From: Coriaria nepalensis
Taxonomy: Eukaryota > Streptophyta > Magnoliopsida > Cucurbitales > Coriariaceae
Reading direction: 5' to 3'
NCBI GenBank assembly: GCA_027186245.1
Contig: CP114496.1
Span: 4,741,501 to 4,805,500 of the forward strand
DNA: 64,000 nucleotides
Position numbers and translations under genes: made by a program. Position 1 is the first letter of the stretch. Every line of letters begins with the position of its first letter. Shown one piece after another: positions 10,511 through 22,200 of the stretch. Below the pieces are notes generated by a model. The model made no database searches. It saw only the letters and a list, made by a program, of their open reading frames with translations, and was not told where the DNA came from.

Positions 10511-12285
10511 TGTTGGAAAAAGCAGTTCAAAACATGTAGTGGAAGAGAACAATCGGTCCTAGTGCATAACAAAAATTTTCTAAAAAAAACGTTTTAGCGA
10601 TCCCTTATATACATATAAATTAATCTTACATCTATATGAAGAGGTCATACCGTTGCCTGCGGGAATCGATCATCGAGACTCACACTATGATCTTCCAGGT
10701 CGATACTCAACACAATAGGACGTGTGTGGGCACACAAAGATGACAAGGTTTTTCGTTTTCTTTTTCTCTTGGAAAAATCTCTACCGGAAAAAAAAAACTT
10801 CTTAAATTAATTAGAATGAGATATATTTATAGAACCCCATTAGGTATTTTGATTAATTTAAACTTTTTAAATTAATTAAACTGATAATTCAATCATGATA
10901 AGATGATTATCAAATGATATCTTTGATATGATTAAATCTTTTCAAATATTATTTAAAATAGAGTTTTATCTAATTTAAATCACATCATCAGTTTAATGAT
11001 ATATTTGATAAGATCAAATCTTTTAAAATCTTATAAAATAAAATATTATTTATCTTAAACTATATCATCTTTTTGATGATACATTTGATTTAGTCAAACT
11101 CGTTCAAATATTATTGAAAATAGAATCTCATCTATTTTAAATCAAAAACATATCTTATTTGAATTTTAAATTAGTTTCTTAAACTAATCTAAATTTGACT
11201 TACCTAATCTTAATATTAAATTAATATCTCATATCAATTTAATATTATATATAATATTTTTAATTCAAAATCAAATATATTATTATTTAATTCAAAATCA
11301 AATATATTATTATTTAATTAAATCATTCCGAATTTCACAATTTAATTACATCTTTTAATTAATTAACACTAGATATCTCATAATTATGAATTTGCCCTAG
11401 AAAACTATTTTCTTACAAATAAGTCATTTCTCAACCTTTATCATTCTTACCCTATGCAATGTTTTATAGAGACGACTTAGGGACCATGGACTTTTATTTC
11501 TCCAAAAATTGATTCATAATTAGAAATGAGCAAAATTATAGTGTTATCGCTCTAATTATCTCTTTCTCCTTAAGTACCATTAATTGAGTAGTGAACGGTC
11601 AATTTATAACTTGATTATAAATTTGAGCTCAAAACCATTCAGTTCCAGAATTAATCCTTAAGGGAACAAATAAACAATCTTCTATGAAGAAGGTTTTGAT
11701 TTCATATCTATAAATCATATTCCCAGCCACTTATCCCAATGAATCTCCAAAACAAGTCTTTAGCCTGTTTTACAAACAAACCGTGATGAGTGAATCAAAC
11801 GATCAAGTTAACATAAATAGAAGTTCATGACTATTCATGATTTAGATTGATCTACATATGATCATCTGTGGATATGAATTTAATTCTTTATGATAAATGA
11901 TATTTTAATAAATAATTAATTCATATCGAGTCATGTCCTATATAATCCAATTATATAAAGCATCTCCACTAAGATGTCTATCTACATCAGTCATCTGGAT
12001 CTAGGTCACATGCATTCATAATGCTAGAGGACCGTACTAGCAACCACTATATTAAAGATTTCATATTGTAATATGTTGCAAACAATTTAATTCATTATCT
12101 ATAATATTAATCATCTCGTAGTAATACACAATTATAGTCACATTAATGAATTTTGAATTTTTTGATATTTATTGATATTATTCAATAATTATACATTCAC
12201 AACAATTATATATAGAAAAATGTCACTTTTATTAATTTCATTAAAACAATACTCATTACATACTTTCAAGGCACCATGCCTAGCA
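10511..12285 (-). mobile_element. Copia LTR family A, inserted in the gypsy LTR
   Basis: On the minus strand it starts TGCTAGGCATGGTGCC at 12285 and ends at 10511 with ...CCAACA. It shares its layout with the plus-strand copies at 28479 and 46475: start 'GGTGCCTTaaAAG', 'ggataagtgg' and 'gtcatgtcc' blocks, and the terminal 'gtgtgggcacacaaagatgacaagg' block at 10725. No internal coding sequence accompanies it, so it looks like a solo LTR. The flanking bases (aaagt / aaacc) do not form an exact 5-base target duplication. Confidence 0.8.
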
Positions 12286-13881
12286 AAACCTCGGTCTGGG
12301 AAGAAAAAGTACTTGGTTTAGGAAGAGTACTCAATCCGAAAGTGCTTTTGACATGTTGCATACGAGTCTACAGGGTCGATGGAGTGGACGAGGTGGACAG
12401 GGTCAACGGGTCGAAGTCTGCTATATTAGTAACAAGGACCATAAATTAAGCTACATAAAAGTAGGATTAGAACCCGAAAGAGAGATACGAAGTATAGTTT
12501 ATCTATTTTAGTTAATTGAATTGCATTGGACATCCCTAATGATTGTTTTGTTCATCTTTACATGTTTTGACGCTTAGATCCATTTGAGGAACACCATCCC
12601 ACGCCAACTGGTGTTTGAACGAATTAGAGCCAATGGAGGCTAAATGTGAGTGATAATTACAACATGTTAGTTTTTAAATGGTTTTAAGTTGTTAAAAGAT
12701 GCTTACTTTATTTCATGGTTTTTATTCTATTCACTACTTACTGAAAGTTATTTAAAGGTTGCTTATGATATTTCATGGATTTTTCTATACATATTGACTT
12801 TTGAAAGTTATTGGATTTGAATGAGGATTTCATGAATCTAATTCCTATATACTGCTTTACAAAATTGATAGAATTGAAATAAGGATTTCATGAGTATATG
12901 TTATATATTCGTTAATCTATGTATGGTATGGATTTGAAGTGTATGAAGTTTATGATGGGACCATTTCAGTATTGGAATTGGTAGACTATGTGCACATAGT
13001 AGTTCATGTTATGGATTATGAATACCTCCGTGATAGGTCGTGTTAAAAAGAAGAATTACTCCTATAGGTATCGGTCGACCCATAGGTGAAGGGGTACACC
13101 GGTAAGATTTTACCGTCCTAGCCCCTCATATTAAACTTCTTATAAAAGTATTAATGGGAGTAAAGTGCTATAGAGGTTACCTCTTGAATCCCAAGTAGGA
13201 GCAAAGTGTCATGAGGGCCACCTCTTAAATCCTACACTTATGGATTTCATGAACATATAGATTCACTAGTCCTGATGATGTTTTTGATTTTGAAACCAAG
13301 TATAAGTATGTTTAAGTATATGCTAAACATTTGAATTGCAAATGTATTGCTGAAATCATTTTGACAAATTATATTTCTACTGGTTTTCAACTCATAGCAT
13401 ATTATAGTTATCTCTCACTGAGTTTTATACTCAATCCTTATTTTATTGAAAACCTTTTTCAGATTAGAGAAGAAATAGAGCCTTTAGGGAACTTCTTGCC
13501 AATTTCCAATAGACCTTAGTAACTGTTTAGTGGATGGTTATTTGAAGATGAACATAGACGCTTCATTGTGTAATTAGATAAATGAAGTAAAAGTACAATA
13601 GCTATAGAGTATTGTATACATATGTTTTACTTCTGCTGATAGGTTTAGCAATGGATGTTATACTCGGTTGCATGCTATAGTTATGTAATATAAATCGTTG
13701 ATTTTATGATGAATTGAAAATCTTGAGCTAGACATTTTTCACAAGTTATAACATTTGAAGCTAAGTAAGAAAGAAGTTTGTGAAGATTGTGTAACCGTAG
13801 ATTCCTCGTATCCTGTCTCCATATATCTTTGGTTACATAGTTCTCACACCAGTCATAGATTCAGTAAAATGGGTCATGACA

Positions 13882-14070
13882 ATGTTAACTTACTAGAATA
13901 TAATTCATGAGTACTTGCTAGATTATATAAAAGAATTTATAAATTACTGGTTTCTATAATGAGTTTGGGTGTTGAGATAGAAAATTGGTCGATTAGATAT
14001 GATTTCATTTTGCAAGTTATATGTCACCCAGTTTTGGGTTGTAGTTTTTTGATGAATATGTGACGCCAAT
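13882..14070. other. Intergenic, no feature seen
   Basis: AT-rich sequence directly after the gypsy LTR end. It could be target-site DNA or the start of another element's leader; nothing in it was recognised. Confidence 0.4.
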
Positions 14071-14980
14071 AACTGTCAAATATATATCAAATATAATGCT
14101 TGAAAACATCACTTTTAATACATAATTGGAATATCATGATCACATGCATCTTATGTATTTAATTAACAAATGAACTCACAAATTAATGAACCATTAATCT
14201 TTTATGTCCATAATCATTAATCCTAAATGATTGATTAATATTAATTCATTATAACATTTTAAAAGGCACTATGCATTTACAAATTTATGTGTATCATTTA
14301 ATTTTTCAAGTTGAATACTTTAAATGTCCATGAAATGGACCCACCATTAATTGATACACAATTTAACACCTTACAACTTTTGTAACATTAAAATTTTCCT
14401 GTCAATTAATCTTAATGCAAATCCTTTGAGTTTAATCAACCAATTTTGAAATCAACCAATTTTGAAATCAACCAAAAAGTTTAATTTCCATAAATTAAAG
14501 TTTCCCTAAAAATTTGGGTTTCTAAAATTTAATTGTCCCTAAAAAATAATAGCCCAATCCAAGCTCAAATACAGGTGTCAAACACATTGAGCCCGATCCA
14601 GCCCATTCGTTTCAACCAAAAAAAATACCCATAACTGTTTTCAGGCAAGGAGGACCACCATTGTACCACATTGTTGTCACCGATGCATGGCAACAGCTAC
14701 CACGCATGCATCGCACGGTGGCGACATGGGTGGCGGCTAGTTGCTTTATGCCGCGGTGGTGGTGGCCAAGCAATGGTGCCCAACTATTCTAGGTAATGGA
14801 TTTTTTTCATTTTATGGGTCACAATTCTGAGATCAAATCTTCGGGTCAACATTTTGGTTCAATGTCAAAACTTTCCAGCAAGCATAAAACAACTAAAACT
14901 CATGAAGAATTACCAAAAGGGCACAAATATGACAATGAACTATTAATCACATTGAATCAAAATTCCAACATATAACCTAA
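14071..14980 (-). mobile_element. Copia untranslated leader with GC-rich block, minus strand
   Basis: Non-coding AT-rich leader identified by its position next to a minus-strand primer-binding site (14981-14993) and by a GC-rich block at 14645-14790 (repeated 'ggtggcg / accacc' runs). The same arrangement of LTR end, PBS and GC-rich block occurs at 21900-22200 and in other leaders of this window. No gag was recognised on its left. Confidence 0.55.
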
Positions 14981-14993
14981 GGCTTTGATACCA
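14981..14993 (-). other. Primer-binding site (initiator tRNA-Met type)
   Basis: Minus-strand TGGTATCAAAGCC, one mismatch from the usual plant copia TGGTATCAGAGC, complementary to the 3' end of initiator tRNA-Met. It places the 5' LTR to its right. Confidence 0.75.
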
Positions 14994-14994
14994 T

Positions 14995-15900
14995 TATAAG
15001 CCAGCAAATCTTCAATTATCCGTAGCAGAACACCATTTTCAAAAACATGGTATCTGGAGATTCTATTCACCTTAATATGTTGTCTTTTCAGGAGTTGTAT
15101 GCTATATCTTTCAACATCCCAAATTTCTGGTTCATTTAATTTCTAAATATCACTAATCAAGAAATAGAGTCAAAAGGGATGATAGGATTATACACTCTTA
15201 CATCCAAAATTGTTGGGCTACCACCATTAAGAGTCATCGCCTCTGCTGCCGATTCCAAGCTATTATCTTACCTCTAAAGCATATCCATATGGATGACAAC
15301 TCTCTTGTGTTTATCTTAGTTCAATCTCAACTTGGCCTCCAAGGACACTTGATCATCAAGTAATTGACTTGGTCCACTTTCCTAAAAAGTCTCATATACT
15401 TGCTCACCAATCACTTTACTTGGCCTCCAAGTCTATTTCCTCTATAAAGTATACATAGAGGTGTCTAACAAGAAAAAAATCATCACTTAACAACCACAAT
15501 TGATCCAACATCAATTCCTTAGCCCAATGCCATTTTTTATCATCCTTCAATAAGTTTCTTGAACTTTTTTATTAAATTATTTTCCCTTACAAGTTCTAGA
15601 CTTGTGAATATCTTTAGTTTTAAACATGTTTATTGCTGCATGGGCACATGGCTTCCGTGAATCATCTAAGCATTCTCAATGTCTACTTCTTGTTACCATT
15701 GCAATTGTCTTTAATTTCATTTTCTTAGTCGCAGGTGGATGTCTTGGTGGAAGATAAGATTTCTTAGAACTGAGGTTTATTCATTTTTTAATAAGTACAT
15801 AACTCAACGAGAAATTTCCTTGCCTAACCAATTTCTAATGAATCAAGATAACCATTAGTTCCTATATAAATAGTCATTATTTGTTCTTCCTTGGTGAGAA
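14995..15900 (-). mobile_element. Copia LTR-like sequence, minus strand
   Basis: Sequence to the right of a minus-strand PBS, therefore expected to be a 5' LTR. It is non-coding and carries repeats of 'cttggcctccaag' (15333, 15418). Neither terminus is clear and no second copy was found, so extent and orientation are inferred from the PBS alone. Confidence 0.4.
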
Positions 15901-15929
15901 GGGTTGATTGGGATTGTTTTAGCAACTCA

Positions 15930-16135
15930 CGTAGGGCTGTTCACCCGGTCTTCCATGCCTGAACGAAAGATGTCGAATTTTATTATCACTTCGTTTGGGA
16001 GAAAGTTGCTCGTGGCGATCTTAAGGTCCTTTACGTGCGGACAGACAAGAAGACGGCGGATGTGTTCACTAAAGGCCTCTCTTCCTCTCGCTTCTTCCAG
16101 TTGCGTGTGCTTAGTAGATTCATAATCCAAGAATA
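15930..16135 (+). pseudogene. Copia RNase H tail (different lineage)
   Basis: In the frame starting near 15942 the plus strand reads PVFHARTKDVEFYYHFVWEK, then LKVLYVRTDKKTADVFTKGL and SRFFQLR before a stop near 16132. 'H.RTKH.E.DYHF..EKV' and 'ADVFTKGL' are hallmarks of copia RNase H. Only this end survives, in the opposite orientation to the leader and LTR on its left, so it belongs to a different insertion. Confidence 0.85.
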
Positions 16136-16139
16136 GTGC

Positions 16140-17590
16140 AACCTTTTTTGTTTATGTTCACTTTAATCGCTTTCATTCAATCAAGTCTGATTTCCTTTCC
16201 ACACATTTACTTTCCACTCCTTTAAATTTTTGTCCAACAAGTATTATTAGCTTGACCTTGTTCTTTAAATTTCCGTCAATAAGTATCATTAACCCGACCT
16301 TACTATTTATTTTATGGTCAGGTCAATCGCAAAGCTTTCATAGGATGAGGATAATTTAATTCGAAGTATTTCATACTTCTAAAATGCCCGCATCTACTGA
16401 ATCAGAACAACATAACTGAATTGAACTTTTAGCTCGTATCCAGGTAAGTCTCCAACAGTTTTCCTTCTTTTATCTTTTATTTAGTAACTTCTTCCCCGCT
16501 CTACTGAACCAAGTTTTCTATGTCAGCTGAAGATGTAGTAAATTATTTAATTTAAAGGAATTAATTGTGTATGTAAAATAGAAGCCCAATATTTTAAATG
16601 TGCAAACGTGTCATTACCAATTTTAATTGCATTAGAGCCGATATATTCCTCAGCACGAAGATTTAGATTTAGTTGCTCACAATCCTTACATGTAGAAATA
16701 GATCTTTTACATTTGTTTAAAAATTTTGATTTTAATATTAATAATTTTATAAAAATTTAGTTTCAGTGAAGTTTAACACAGATCATATACCGTCTCGGCC
16801 CTAATGTACATGCCTCATTCTGTAGCAGTGCTTTCACAATGTAAATTTGCCTCCACCCTTTATGGTTTATCCTACTATTTTTACCAATTGTTAAAATCAA
16901 TATTGCTTCTATTTTCCTTTCACAATAATTAATATACTACTTAATTGTTAAAATCATATAAATTTAGCATTGATATGATTTTTTCGGTAATTATGAGTTC
17001 AAAGAAAGAACGAAGAGAAAAAAAAAAAAACAGTCTAGAGTGAAGGGTCAAGGACATGCACCAAAAACGTATGCTTAGCCACTCAAAGTCAAAATAGTTA
17101 ATCTGTGTTTTTTTTTTTCTCTGGTGTCAAGAGGTAACAATTTATCCATTTTATGTTACGTTTGATTTTTTCAAAAATTTATTATATTTCTATGACCTTA
17201 TAATTACTTATGTCTTTCGTTTAACTTCTTGCTGTAGCACCTGATAGAATAATCTTCTAGCATTAAAAAAAATTAATTTAATATCTATCTTATAATTTAA
17301 GTATTGATATATACTGTTCAGATTATTTGATTTATTATAGGTACGGTGTATCTAAGAATTTCTCATTTTCTTTGTTAAAAAGAGTTTATTATGTCCAAAC
17401 TCTAATTTGCAAATGGTTTTTCAAAGGTAGGTACCGTAAAGCAACAATCTCTTTATCGTCAAATTAGAGATTGAATATGGAAATGTAAACATTAGAGAAA
17501 TGCAAGAACAGGAATCTGCGAAGATCTAACATTTATTGACCTTAAACACAGAAACAAGAGCAGATGTTCTTAATTACAAGAACCGCCGCT
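16140..17590. other. No gene or transposon recognised
   Basis: AT-rich sequence with homopolymer runs (A13 near 17018, T tracts near 17109) and a short perfect hairpin 'gaagtat-ttc-atacttc' at 16362-16378. Its left part may be the LTR of the RNase H relic. No second copy of any part was seen in the window. Confidence 0.4.
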
Positions 17591-17596
17591 AGCAAG

Positions 17597-17899
17597 TCAC
17601 ATATGTTCTAATATCAGGATACCAAATAGGATCCACATATGCAAATAGGCTTGTGGAGTCAAGTTTTGGACCGAGCTTGAGTGGATGGGTTCTTCATACA
17701 TAAAGTAACAACAACCATCATAGTGGCCCAATTTGCAAGGTATTAGACATTTAGGGGGCCTGGTAGATTGAGTTAGCCTCAGCCCTTGTGGCATGGACGA
17801 GCTGGAGAATGATCCGTGACCACGGCCATGACTTTTCCCGTAGTTCGGGCTCCGATGAGCAAGATTTGCTGACGCCGAACTCAAATCAACCGGTGTTTC
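17597..17899 (-). CDS. Possible exon, unknown protein
   Basis: A minus-strand open frame of about 100 codons with no ATG start (first in-frame ATG is internal at 'SSSSMPQGLRL'), so if real it would be a downstream exon. A candidate acceptor 'tatatag' lies just upstream near 17905. The translation starts ETPVDLSSASANL, has a Gly/His/Ser-rich stretch (GKSHGRGHGSFSSSS), then CLIPCKLGHYDGCCYF. It was not recognised as any family. In its favour are mixed codon use, lack of transposon similarity and its place 250 bases downstream of another minus-strand ORF. Against it: length that chance can produce in a GC-richer patch. Confidence 0.25.
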   Translation of the reverse strand, partial: ETPVDLSSASANLAHRSPNYGKSHGRGHGSFSSSSMPQGLRLTQSTRPPKCLIPCKLGHYDGCCYFMYEEPIHSSSVQNLTPQAYLHMWILFGILILEHM

Positions 17900-18063
17900 T
17901 ATATATTGAAGCCGGTGTTTGAAATATAAAAGATATCCATAGACTAATTTATCTTTTCTTTTGTACTGCGTCTTCTTTAACGAACAAAACTTAATTGTTT
18001 TGCAGAATGCGCTCCAAAATTTTCACGATCAACACTACCATTTCATTTCCTAATATCTCACAG

Positions 18064-18069
18064 TTTATT
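18064..18069 (-). promoter_or_regulatory. Candidate polyadenylation signal
   Basis: Minus-strand AATAAA about 80 bases after the stop of the Cys-rich ORF at 18147-18491. The position is usual for a plant mRNA; the motif alone is weak evidence in AT-rich DNA. Confidence 0.3.
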
Positions 18070-18146
18070 GTTGTAAGAATGATTCAAATACGATATATAA
18101 AATGTAAAAAATGAGAAACCCAGAATAAAATTCAACACAAATAAAT

Positions 18147-18491
18147 CTATGTCAAAATCCAGCTGCCTTCTGACTTTTTAAAGAGTCTGAACCTGTAGTT
18201 TCTAGAGGCATCCATAGCCATGATGCCTGTTTTCTTCACGTTCTCATTCACACCATAATCCGAATCAATATCAGAGAAAGAAGAGTATACAAATAACTTG
18301 TCTGATTTACGGCAAGCAAAGCAGTGGTTACTTGCCCACTGCCCGAACCTGCATGGCAGCCTAATAAAACACAAAACCGTGGCTAGCGGGCAGCAAGCAC
18401 AGCACAAACATGCCCTGCAGATGCATTCCGCGGCCTTATAACTGCATTTAGAGCTTCTCACTTCTGTAGAGGGTGGAGGCCTTGTTTCCAT
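18147..18491 (-). CDS. Small Cys-rich protein of unknown function
   Basis: A 114-residue minus-strand frame from the first in-frame ATG (METRPPPSTEV), chosen over an upstream GTG. Residues ~15-55 hold a dense Cys cluster (KCSYKAAECICRACLCCACC, then PLATVLCFIRLPCRFG) that is hydrophobic enough to act as a membrane anchor or palmitoylated segment. Two more Cys follow (NHCFACRK). The C-terminal half is polar and ends with RNYRFRLFKKSEGSW. The Pro-rich start followed by a Cys-rich hydrophobic core resembles small uncharacterised plant proteins, but no named family was recognised. It lies in a stretch free of transposon traces, reads without stops, and has a candidate poly(A) signal downstream. 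Extra exons are possible. Confidence 0.55.
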   Translation of the reverse strand: METRPPPSTEVRSSKCSYKAAECICRACLCCACCPLATVLCFIRLPCRFGQWASNHCFACRKSDKLFVYSSFSDIDSDYGVNENVKKTGIMAMDASRNYRFRLFKKSEGSWILT

Positions 18492-19320
18492 AACGGTTTG
18501 CACACTAATATAATTTTACTTACCATATGGATAACAACGAGAATTGCTCTTCCAGAATGAAGGAATAAGAAGGAAGGAAATATATTTGGTAAGGTGCAGT
18601 CTTTGTATAAGGACGGTGGTCATGATTATTCCTCAAAACACTTGCTGGGGAAACCGACAAGCATATTGCTGATGGCAAAGCTGCAGGTCTTCTTTTAACC
18701 GACCTTATCACAGCAGATCATAATTTTATTTAAATATAACATTCCTTTTTCTTTCCTCGTCTTTCATAAGCTTCGTATCTAAGTAAGAATATGCTATGGG
18801 GAGAGAGGTGTCCTAATGGGCCCGAGGGCTAGACCACAGTTTGTTAAGAAAGCCTACGGATAACGGGCTTCGGCTTCTTGGGTCAGAGGATGCTCGTAGT
18901 CGTAGTCCTAGCTTGTTCGGGCCCTTCACATCTCACCGATTTAATTTGACAGTTCAAAACCCGGCCTGATAGATTCATAGCCCAACCGGTAAGCTAATTA
19001 AATATTTTTAAATTATGCTTTTATAGAAATTTTGTGAAAAATGATATTTTTATGTAAGAATTTTGAAATATTTTAAAAATTATATTTAAATTAAATTAAG
19101 GAAGATAAAATTATAAAAGACCAAAATAACCTAAATTATTCTTCCTTTTTTTCTACTTCATCTACAACCTCCTTTTTCCTATTTATCAATCGTGATCACA
19201 CAAATTTAATGACCCAATCTTCATCTTCTCCGTCATTACACAACAATTCACTTTATCCATTTGGAATCAACCCACTTTACTTTTTCATCTATATGTAAAC
19301 GACAATAACATATATATATA
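18492..19320. other. Upstream of the Cys-rich ORF, no further feature
   Basis: Probable 5' flank of the minus-strand ORF. A minus-strand open frame at 18520-18711 may be leader sequence; nothing in it was recognised. A moderately GC-rich stretch at 18800-18990 ('cccgagggctag', 'cgggcttcggcttcttgg') has no second copy in the window. Confidence 0.4.
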
Positions 19321-20644
19321 TATGCGGTCTATGACCTTCCAGACCTGTTGAGCTCAACAGGTCTCATCTTTTAAACCTGTTGAGCTCAATGGTTTTAAAC
19401 CTGTTGAGCTCAATGGATCAACAAGACCCTAATATTAATTAAATAATTCTGATAATTATACTACCATTTATGATGATAATTTTACTAAAATTTATGAGAC
19501 GTGGTATATATCATTAGAAATTTATGGTAGTCTAATTTCATATGCAATTGATTATTTCAAATTTTTACTTCAACCGAAAAAGTTATCACAAATTTAAAGG
19601 ATAATGGTCATAGACCCATTCTGCTAAAAAGGTTTGAATGCTACATTTGTTGAGCTCAACGGATCAATAAGACTATCATTTTATTTTAATTATTCGCAGA
19701 CGTTTACTTGGAATTATGAGATATGATATATACTGTAAGTCTAGTTTCATATACACTTGACCATTTGCAATTTTGACATAAATTGAAAAAGTTATTGCAT
19801 ATTTAAAGCACACTAGTAATTGACTTGTTGAGCTCAACGGGTTTGAATGCTAGACCAGTTGAGCAAAATAGGCCAACAAGATTATTATCTTATTTTAATG
19901 ATTCCGATAGTTTTTCTTGGATTTATGAGACATACTATATACCATTGGAAAGCTCTTGAACTCTAGTATCATATGCATTTGGCCTTTTGTCATTTCGACA
20001 TCAAATGAAAAAGTTATTGGGAATTTAATGAACAATGATTATGGACTCGTTGAAGTCAACAGGTTTAAATGCTAGACCCATTAAGCACAACAGGTCAACA
20101 AGACTATCATCTACTTTAATGATTCAAAAATGTTTACTTGAAGTTATAAGACGTGCTATATATCATTGAAAAGCTTTGGAAGTCTAGCTTCATATGGAAT
20201 TAAATGTTTGTAATTTCTATATTAGATGAAAAAGGAATTGAACATTTAAATGATAATAATAATGGACCTGTCGAGCTCAATGGGTTTAAATGCTAGACCA
20301 GTTGAGCTTAATAGGTCAATAAGTGTTTAACTTATTTTAATAATTCTGATAGTTTTATTTGGATTTATGAGACATGCTATATACTATTAGAAAGCACTGC
20401 AAGTCTAGTTTCATATACAATTGGTCATTTACAATTTAAAAATTAGAAGAAAAAGTTATTCTAAATTTAATGGACAATAATCATGAATTAATTGAGCTCA
20501 ATGAGTTTAAATGCTAGACCCATTGAGCTCAATGGGTTGGAATGCTAGACATGTAAGCCCAACTGGTCAATAAAAATAATATCTTGTTTTAATTATTATG
20601 AGTGTTATACTCGGAGGTATGAGACATGCTATATATTATTTGAA
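19321..20644 (+). repeat. Palindrome-centred satellite, block 1
   Basis: About six diverged tandem copies of a ~220-base unit. Each unit has one or two copies of a palindrome close to GTTGAGCTCAAC, then 'caacaagactatcatctt', 'tttaatgattc', 'gttatgagacatgctatatac', 'ggaaagctctgga', 'agtctagtttcatatgcaattg' and 'gaaaaagttattgcaaattta'. The block ends at 20644, inside a unit, where a minus-strand copia LTR begins; the same repeat resumes at 25123. Confidence 0.9.
19341..19364. repeat. Perfect 24-bp palindrome
   Basis: The half-site AGACCTGTTGAG is followed directly by its exact reverse complement, giving a 24-base perfect palindrome at the left edge of the satellite. Two further imperfect copies of the core (cctgttgagctcaatgg) follow at 19376-19416. 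Confidence 0.95.
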
Positions 20645-21130
20645 TGCTCTAGATGTTAGGAAATATATGCATGCAAATAAAAGATAAACATGGCAGAAGA
20701 ATTATTTAAAATTTATTTGGATCAAATCCTAGCATACATAGTTTCCATCAATATTGATCATACAACAATTATATCACATATAATCCTTTTATAGAAATCA
20801 TAATAAATCCCTTCAAATTAAATCAAGGTCTAGGGAAAAGGAATACCTCCCTTTTTAATTACAGAACTCTTCTTATTATGATGAGGAAGCGCCCACATGT
20901 TTGCTCCCTACCCATAGTCTACACGATTCATTTTACATGGTTAATTTTTTACTTAGGATCTCAACACATTAGATGATAAGTTTAAGGAAAAAGGAGAAAC
21001 ACTCTCTTTTCTCTCATGATTTTCAGCTAAGGAGGCTTAGAAGACTTTTTTGTATTATGATCTTTGGAGTGCGCAAAGATAGTATAACATAAAGTATTTA
21101 CCCCATTAGACCAAAATTCGATTGGTTTAA
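20645..21130 (-). mobile_element. Copia LTR (family B type), internally deleted, minus strand
   Basis: The outer end TGTTAGGAAATATATGC at 20645 lies against satellite DNA. The sequence then matches the equivalent end of 22201 and 22617 ('catgcaaataaaagataaac', 'catagtttccatcaa'). Near 21070 it jumps to the LTR start region ('gatagtatAacataaagtattta'; counterpart 24410), so most of the middle is missing. A copia RNase H follows on its right, as expected for a 3' LTR. Confidence 0.7.
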
Positions 21131-21139
21131 TAGGCATAC

Positions 21140-21412
21140 GCTTTCAATGTCGCACTTGCACTAAAACCAACTGTTTCTGAATCAATTTCCCATCTTGTCA
21201 AGATGGCGATCGAACTTTAATTTAGAAAGCACCTTAGTTAATTGATTTGCTATGTTGCTATCTATATCAACCCTTTCAATGTTGACGTCTCCTCTTCCAA
21301 TTATTTCTCAAATGTGGTGATAATGTTAAAGCACATGTTTGGATTTGTAATGAGACCTAGGGTTCCTTTACTTGTGATATTGCACCATTGTTATCACAGT
21401 ACACTATTAGAG
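21140..21412 (-). pseudogene. Copia RNase H tail, minus strand
   Basis: Parallel to 24490-24790: the minus strand covers the same region (nucleotide counterparts 'tcttgtcaagatggcgat', 'gcaccttagtt', 'caatgttgacgtct', 'gagacctaggg'), which there reads PRSHHKSKHVLRRYHLI and IADPFTKAL. Here stops and substitutions break the frame. At 21412 it joins leader sequence directly, so gag and the rest of pol are deleted. Confidence 0.75.
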
Positions 21413-22186
21413 AAAGCATATACATTTAACACCTTAATTTACATTCATCTAATGCATGAACATGTTAAAATAATTTTAATTATTCATACATTATTTCTTG
21501 TTTTATCTCTTTGATGCATGTTCATGGAATTCAAACTAGTGAACTCTTGTTTCGTTCATTTTAATTACTCATTAGCATAAGCAACTAATCAAATTTATTT
21601 TCCTTAACTTTTTAAGGATACTTGCCAAAAACGTCAACTTTTCTTATTTAGAAAGTTTGCTATTCTAGATCCTCTTCTAAACTTTAGGAAACAAGCCAAA
21701 ATAATTTTCAAATTAAATTCACCAAAAATAATTTAAGGTAATTTAATTTCCATATTTGATATATTAGTAAAATACATATAAATAATTTATATTTTTTTAC
21801 TTACCATATTATCATCAAAATCAAAATCAAAATCAAAATCAAATTTTTAATTAAATTAATTGAAAGATTGAATTTTTATGAAAGTATCCAAAATAAAACC
21901 TAATCGAATTAGGGTTTCCAGGACAACAACTCGCTGTCACGCCACCTGCTCAAGTAGCACCCTATGGGGAGCCACCACCGTGCGGCTGTACACCACCGCA
22001 CATGGCACTGTTTAGTGGCATCACTACCATTGTTCTAAGCGGTGGTAAAAATTGTCCCGAACAATAGCCCTTCATTTTGATGGTTTCCAAAAATTTATCC
22101 CGATTTGTTTTAGGCAACTATGAAATTCCAAGACCAAACGTTAAACACATCAATCATAAAATGACTATAATTTATGATATGACTTA
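21413..22186 (-). mobile_element. Copia leader with GC-rich block, minus strand
   Basis: It matches the leader at 43000-43700: 'tcatacattatttcttgttttatctc', 'catgttcatggaattcaaactagt' and 'ccttaactttttaaggatacttgcc'. A GC-rich block lies at 21925-22050 ('cgctgtcacgccacctgctc', 'ccaccaccgtgcggctg'). A (ATCAAA)n-like run is at 21811-21845. Confidence 0.7.
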
Positions 22187-22199
22187 GGCTCTAATACCA
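22187..22199 (-). other. Primer-binding site (initiator tRNA-Met type)
   Basis: Minus-strand TGGTATTAGAGCC, one change from TGGTATCAGAGCC, one base inside the LTR end at 22201. It fixes the LTR boundary and the minus orientation. Confidence 0.85.
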
Positions 22200-22200
22200 C

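Larger units (their letters stand above)
9536..13881 (+). mobile_element. Tekay-type gypsy 3' LTR, split by a copia LTR
   Basis: Starts TGTGAGGACC after the PPT and ends GGGTCATGACA at 13881, so it has the expected TG...CA ends. It is interrupted at 10511-12285, leaving about 2.57 kb of its own sequence. Both flanks of the insertion carry the same LTR-specific 'ggtctggga..' minisatellite (10140-10500 and 12290-12350), showing that they were once joined. Open frames inside (for example 13331-13519) have no recognisable product. Confidence 0.8.
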
